Of a stretch of DNA of 64,000 bases, positions 63,100-64,000 are shown piece after piece. The notes below the pieces were generated by a model, which saw nothing but the letters and a program-made list of their open reading frames with translations, did not search any database and was not told where the DNA came from. A program made the translations under genes and the position numbers. Within the stretch, counting starts at the first letter, position 1, and every line of letters begins with the position of its first letter. The stretch covers positions 12,089 to 76,088 of the forward strand of contig JAEWRC010000226.1 of NCBI GenBank assembly GCA_023460175.1, written 5' to 3'. Origin of the DNA: Actinomycetes bacterium (GTDB lineage Bacteria > Actinomycetota > Actinomycetes > Mycobacteriales > Mycobacteriaceae).

Positions 63100-63231
63100 C
63101 TACTTGCGGATGGCGCACCCCGCGGCCACGTTGCGGCAATGCGACGAGCCTCTGCACTTCTCGCAGCCGCATCGGCAGCCGTCGTTGGAGAAGGGCCTTG
63201 GTCCTTCACGATCGCGATCTCGGCGTGTCAT
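63100..63231 (-). CDS. 43-residue Cys-rich peptide, metallothionein-like
   Basis: Basic N-terminus (MTRRDRDREGPRPFSN) then six Cys: C19, C21, C23, C26, C32, C39, with pattern CxCxCxxC-x5-C-x6-C and one His31. AAGGAG is 6 bp before the ATG, which is strong evidence for translation. Spacing of Cys recalls small metallothioneins and zinc or copper-binding peptides, but I know no family for it. It is transcribed away from the SDR gene end at 63281 and toward the IS element. Confidence 0.65.
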   Translation of the reverse strand: MTRRDRDREGPRPFSNDGCRCGCEKCRGSSHCRNVAAGCAIRK

Positions 63232-63280
63232 GACCAACTCCTTTGTTCGGCTGGTCTTCAGATTAGTCCTCGACGCCGCG

Positions 63281-64000
63281 TTACCTGCGGGAATCGCGGT
63301 TCTTGACCGCGGCGCGGGCGAACCGCCACAGATAGCGCGGGGTCCCCGTCAGCGACGGGCGAGTGGGCCAGTCGTCGGCGCGGAAGTAGGCATCCGATCC
63401 ACCGTCGACGAAGATCACGCTGCCACAGAGAAAATCCGCGGCGTCCGACAGCATGAACACCATCCAGTCCGCCAGCTGATCCGGCGCCCCGAAGCCACCC
63501 ACCGGCACCGGGAACGCCCGGATGTTCTTCGCCTCCTTGGGCGTGGCCAACTGCTTCTCCAGCAGCGGGGTCAGGATCGCACCCGGCGCCAGCGCGTTGA
63601 GCCGGATGCCCTCGCCCGCCCACGGGGGCGTCACGGCCTGGCGACGCACCCACCGCGACACCGCGATCTTCGAGGCGCCGTAGGCGATCGACGGCGCATT
63701 GGCCCCGAACAGGCGCACCGCACGCGCGGCGCGCTCGACGTCCCCGCCCAGCAGGGCGCGCACCGCCCGCCGCGGCACCAGCGGGATGGTGGTCGTCGAG
63801 TTGCTCGAGATCACCACCACCTTGGCCGACGGACCCGCGGCGGCACCGCGCGCCAGCGCCGGTCGCCACGCCTCGAGCAGCTCGGCGACCCCGAAGTAGT
63901 TGACCTCGAAGATGATCCGGGCCCGCCCCGGCCCCGGAGTGGGCCCCACACCGGCGGCCAGCACCGCGCCGTCGAGGCGGCCACCGGCGGCGGCCAGCAC
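63281..64000 (-). CDS. Short-chain dehydrogenase/reductase, truncated by window edge
   Basis: At least 239 residues; the N-terminal NAD(P)-binding glycine motif lies beyond position 64000. Visible features: LDGAVLAAGVG (NNAG-equivalent), catalytic Ser in VVVISSNST, YGASK (catalytic Tyr and Lys), LNALAPGAILTPLLE, and the C-terminal GSVIFVDGGSDAYFR. Mycobacterial SDR of unknown substrate, possibly steroid or alcohol. Not linked to the hydrogenase genes. Confidence 0.88.
   Translation of the reverse strand: MLAAAGGRLDGAVLAAGVGPTPGPGRARIIFEVNYFGVAELLEAWRPALARGAAAGPSAKVVVISSNSTTTIPLVPRRAVRALLGGDVERAARAVRLFGANAPSIAYGASKIAVSRWVRRQAVTPPWAGEGIRLNALAPGAILTPLLEKQLATPKEAKNIRAFPVPVGGFGAPDQLADWMVFMLSDAADFLCGSVIFVDGGSDAYFRADDWPTRPSLTGTPRYLWRFARAAVKNRDSRR

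Overview
The window is GC-rich actinobacterial DNA and almost certainly mycobacterial. The NADH dehydrogenase operon has the mycobacterial nuoA-N order and sits near a relative of the mycobacterial pseudo-response regulator Rv3143. There is a UsfY-like protein, and both hydrogenases are of the mycobacterial Huc (group 2a) and Hhy (group 1h) types. Nearly everything between 1 and 60240 serves chemolithoautotrophy: sulfide and H2 as electron donors, complex I, and a Calvin-Benson-Bassham (CBB) cycle around a red-type form I RuBisCO.

Layout. (1) 1-4883, plus strand: four CsoR/CstR-type operators, then a CstB-like persulfide dioxygenase-rhodanese, a sulfide:quinone oxidoreductase, an ArsR-family repressor and a SulP anion transporter. 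(2) 5025-5767, minus: UsfY-like membrane protein and pseudo-receiver. (3) 5885-7869, plus: CBB genes for fructose-1,6-bisphosphatase and a class I phosphoribulokinase, ending at a strong terminator shared with the convergent nuo operon. (4) 7885-22971, minus: complete nuoA-N. (5) 23089-39075, minus: one long huc operon (hucM, hucS, hucL, protease, small protein, TPR, NifU-Rieske, NHL, hypF, hypC, two SIS proteins, hypE, hypC, hypD, DUF6390 and an unknown), mostly with 1-4 bp overlaps. (6) 39393-44222: AraC regulator, then cbbL-cbbS-cbbX-cbbR on the minus strand. (7) 44383-51112: class I aldolase, a two-component system, ribulose-phosphate epimerase, transketolase and a second phosphoribulokinase of class II. 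(8) 51294-60237: hypA, hypB and the hhy operon (hhyS, hhyL, hhyE, DUF5947, DUF6084, an unknown, a 39-residue membrane peptide, protease, hypC). (9) 60244-64000: frameshifted methyltransferase, decayed IS607-family element, a tiny Cys-rich peptide and a truncated SDR gene.

How it fits together: H2 would be oxidised by Huc and Hhy, with electrons probably leaving through their NifU/Rieske-type partner proteins, and sulfide through SQR to menaquinone with CstB cleaning up persulfide. Complex I handles the NADH side, and CBB enzymes spend ATP and reductant on CO2. Regulators visible here are an ArsR protein, an AraC protein, CbbR, a GAF histidine kinase with its LuxR-type regulator, and cis-sites. 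Both hydrogenase promoters carry CRP-type palindromes, and a near-identical G/C-tract palindrome lies upstream of nuoA and between the two-component system and the epimerase. These shared sites suggest coordinated control, which is an inference from sequence alone.

The most unusual points are a SIS-HypC fusion inside the huc operon, two phosphoribulokinases of different classes, a four-Cys version of the Rieske-like site in HhyE next to a canonical one in HucE, a paralogous small protein beside each hydrogenase, and the Cys-rich 43-residue peptide. All start sites, operators and assignments are read from sequence; nothing was searched or computed.
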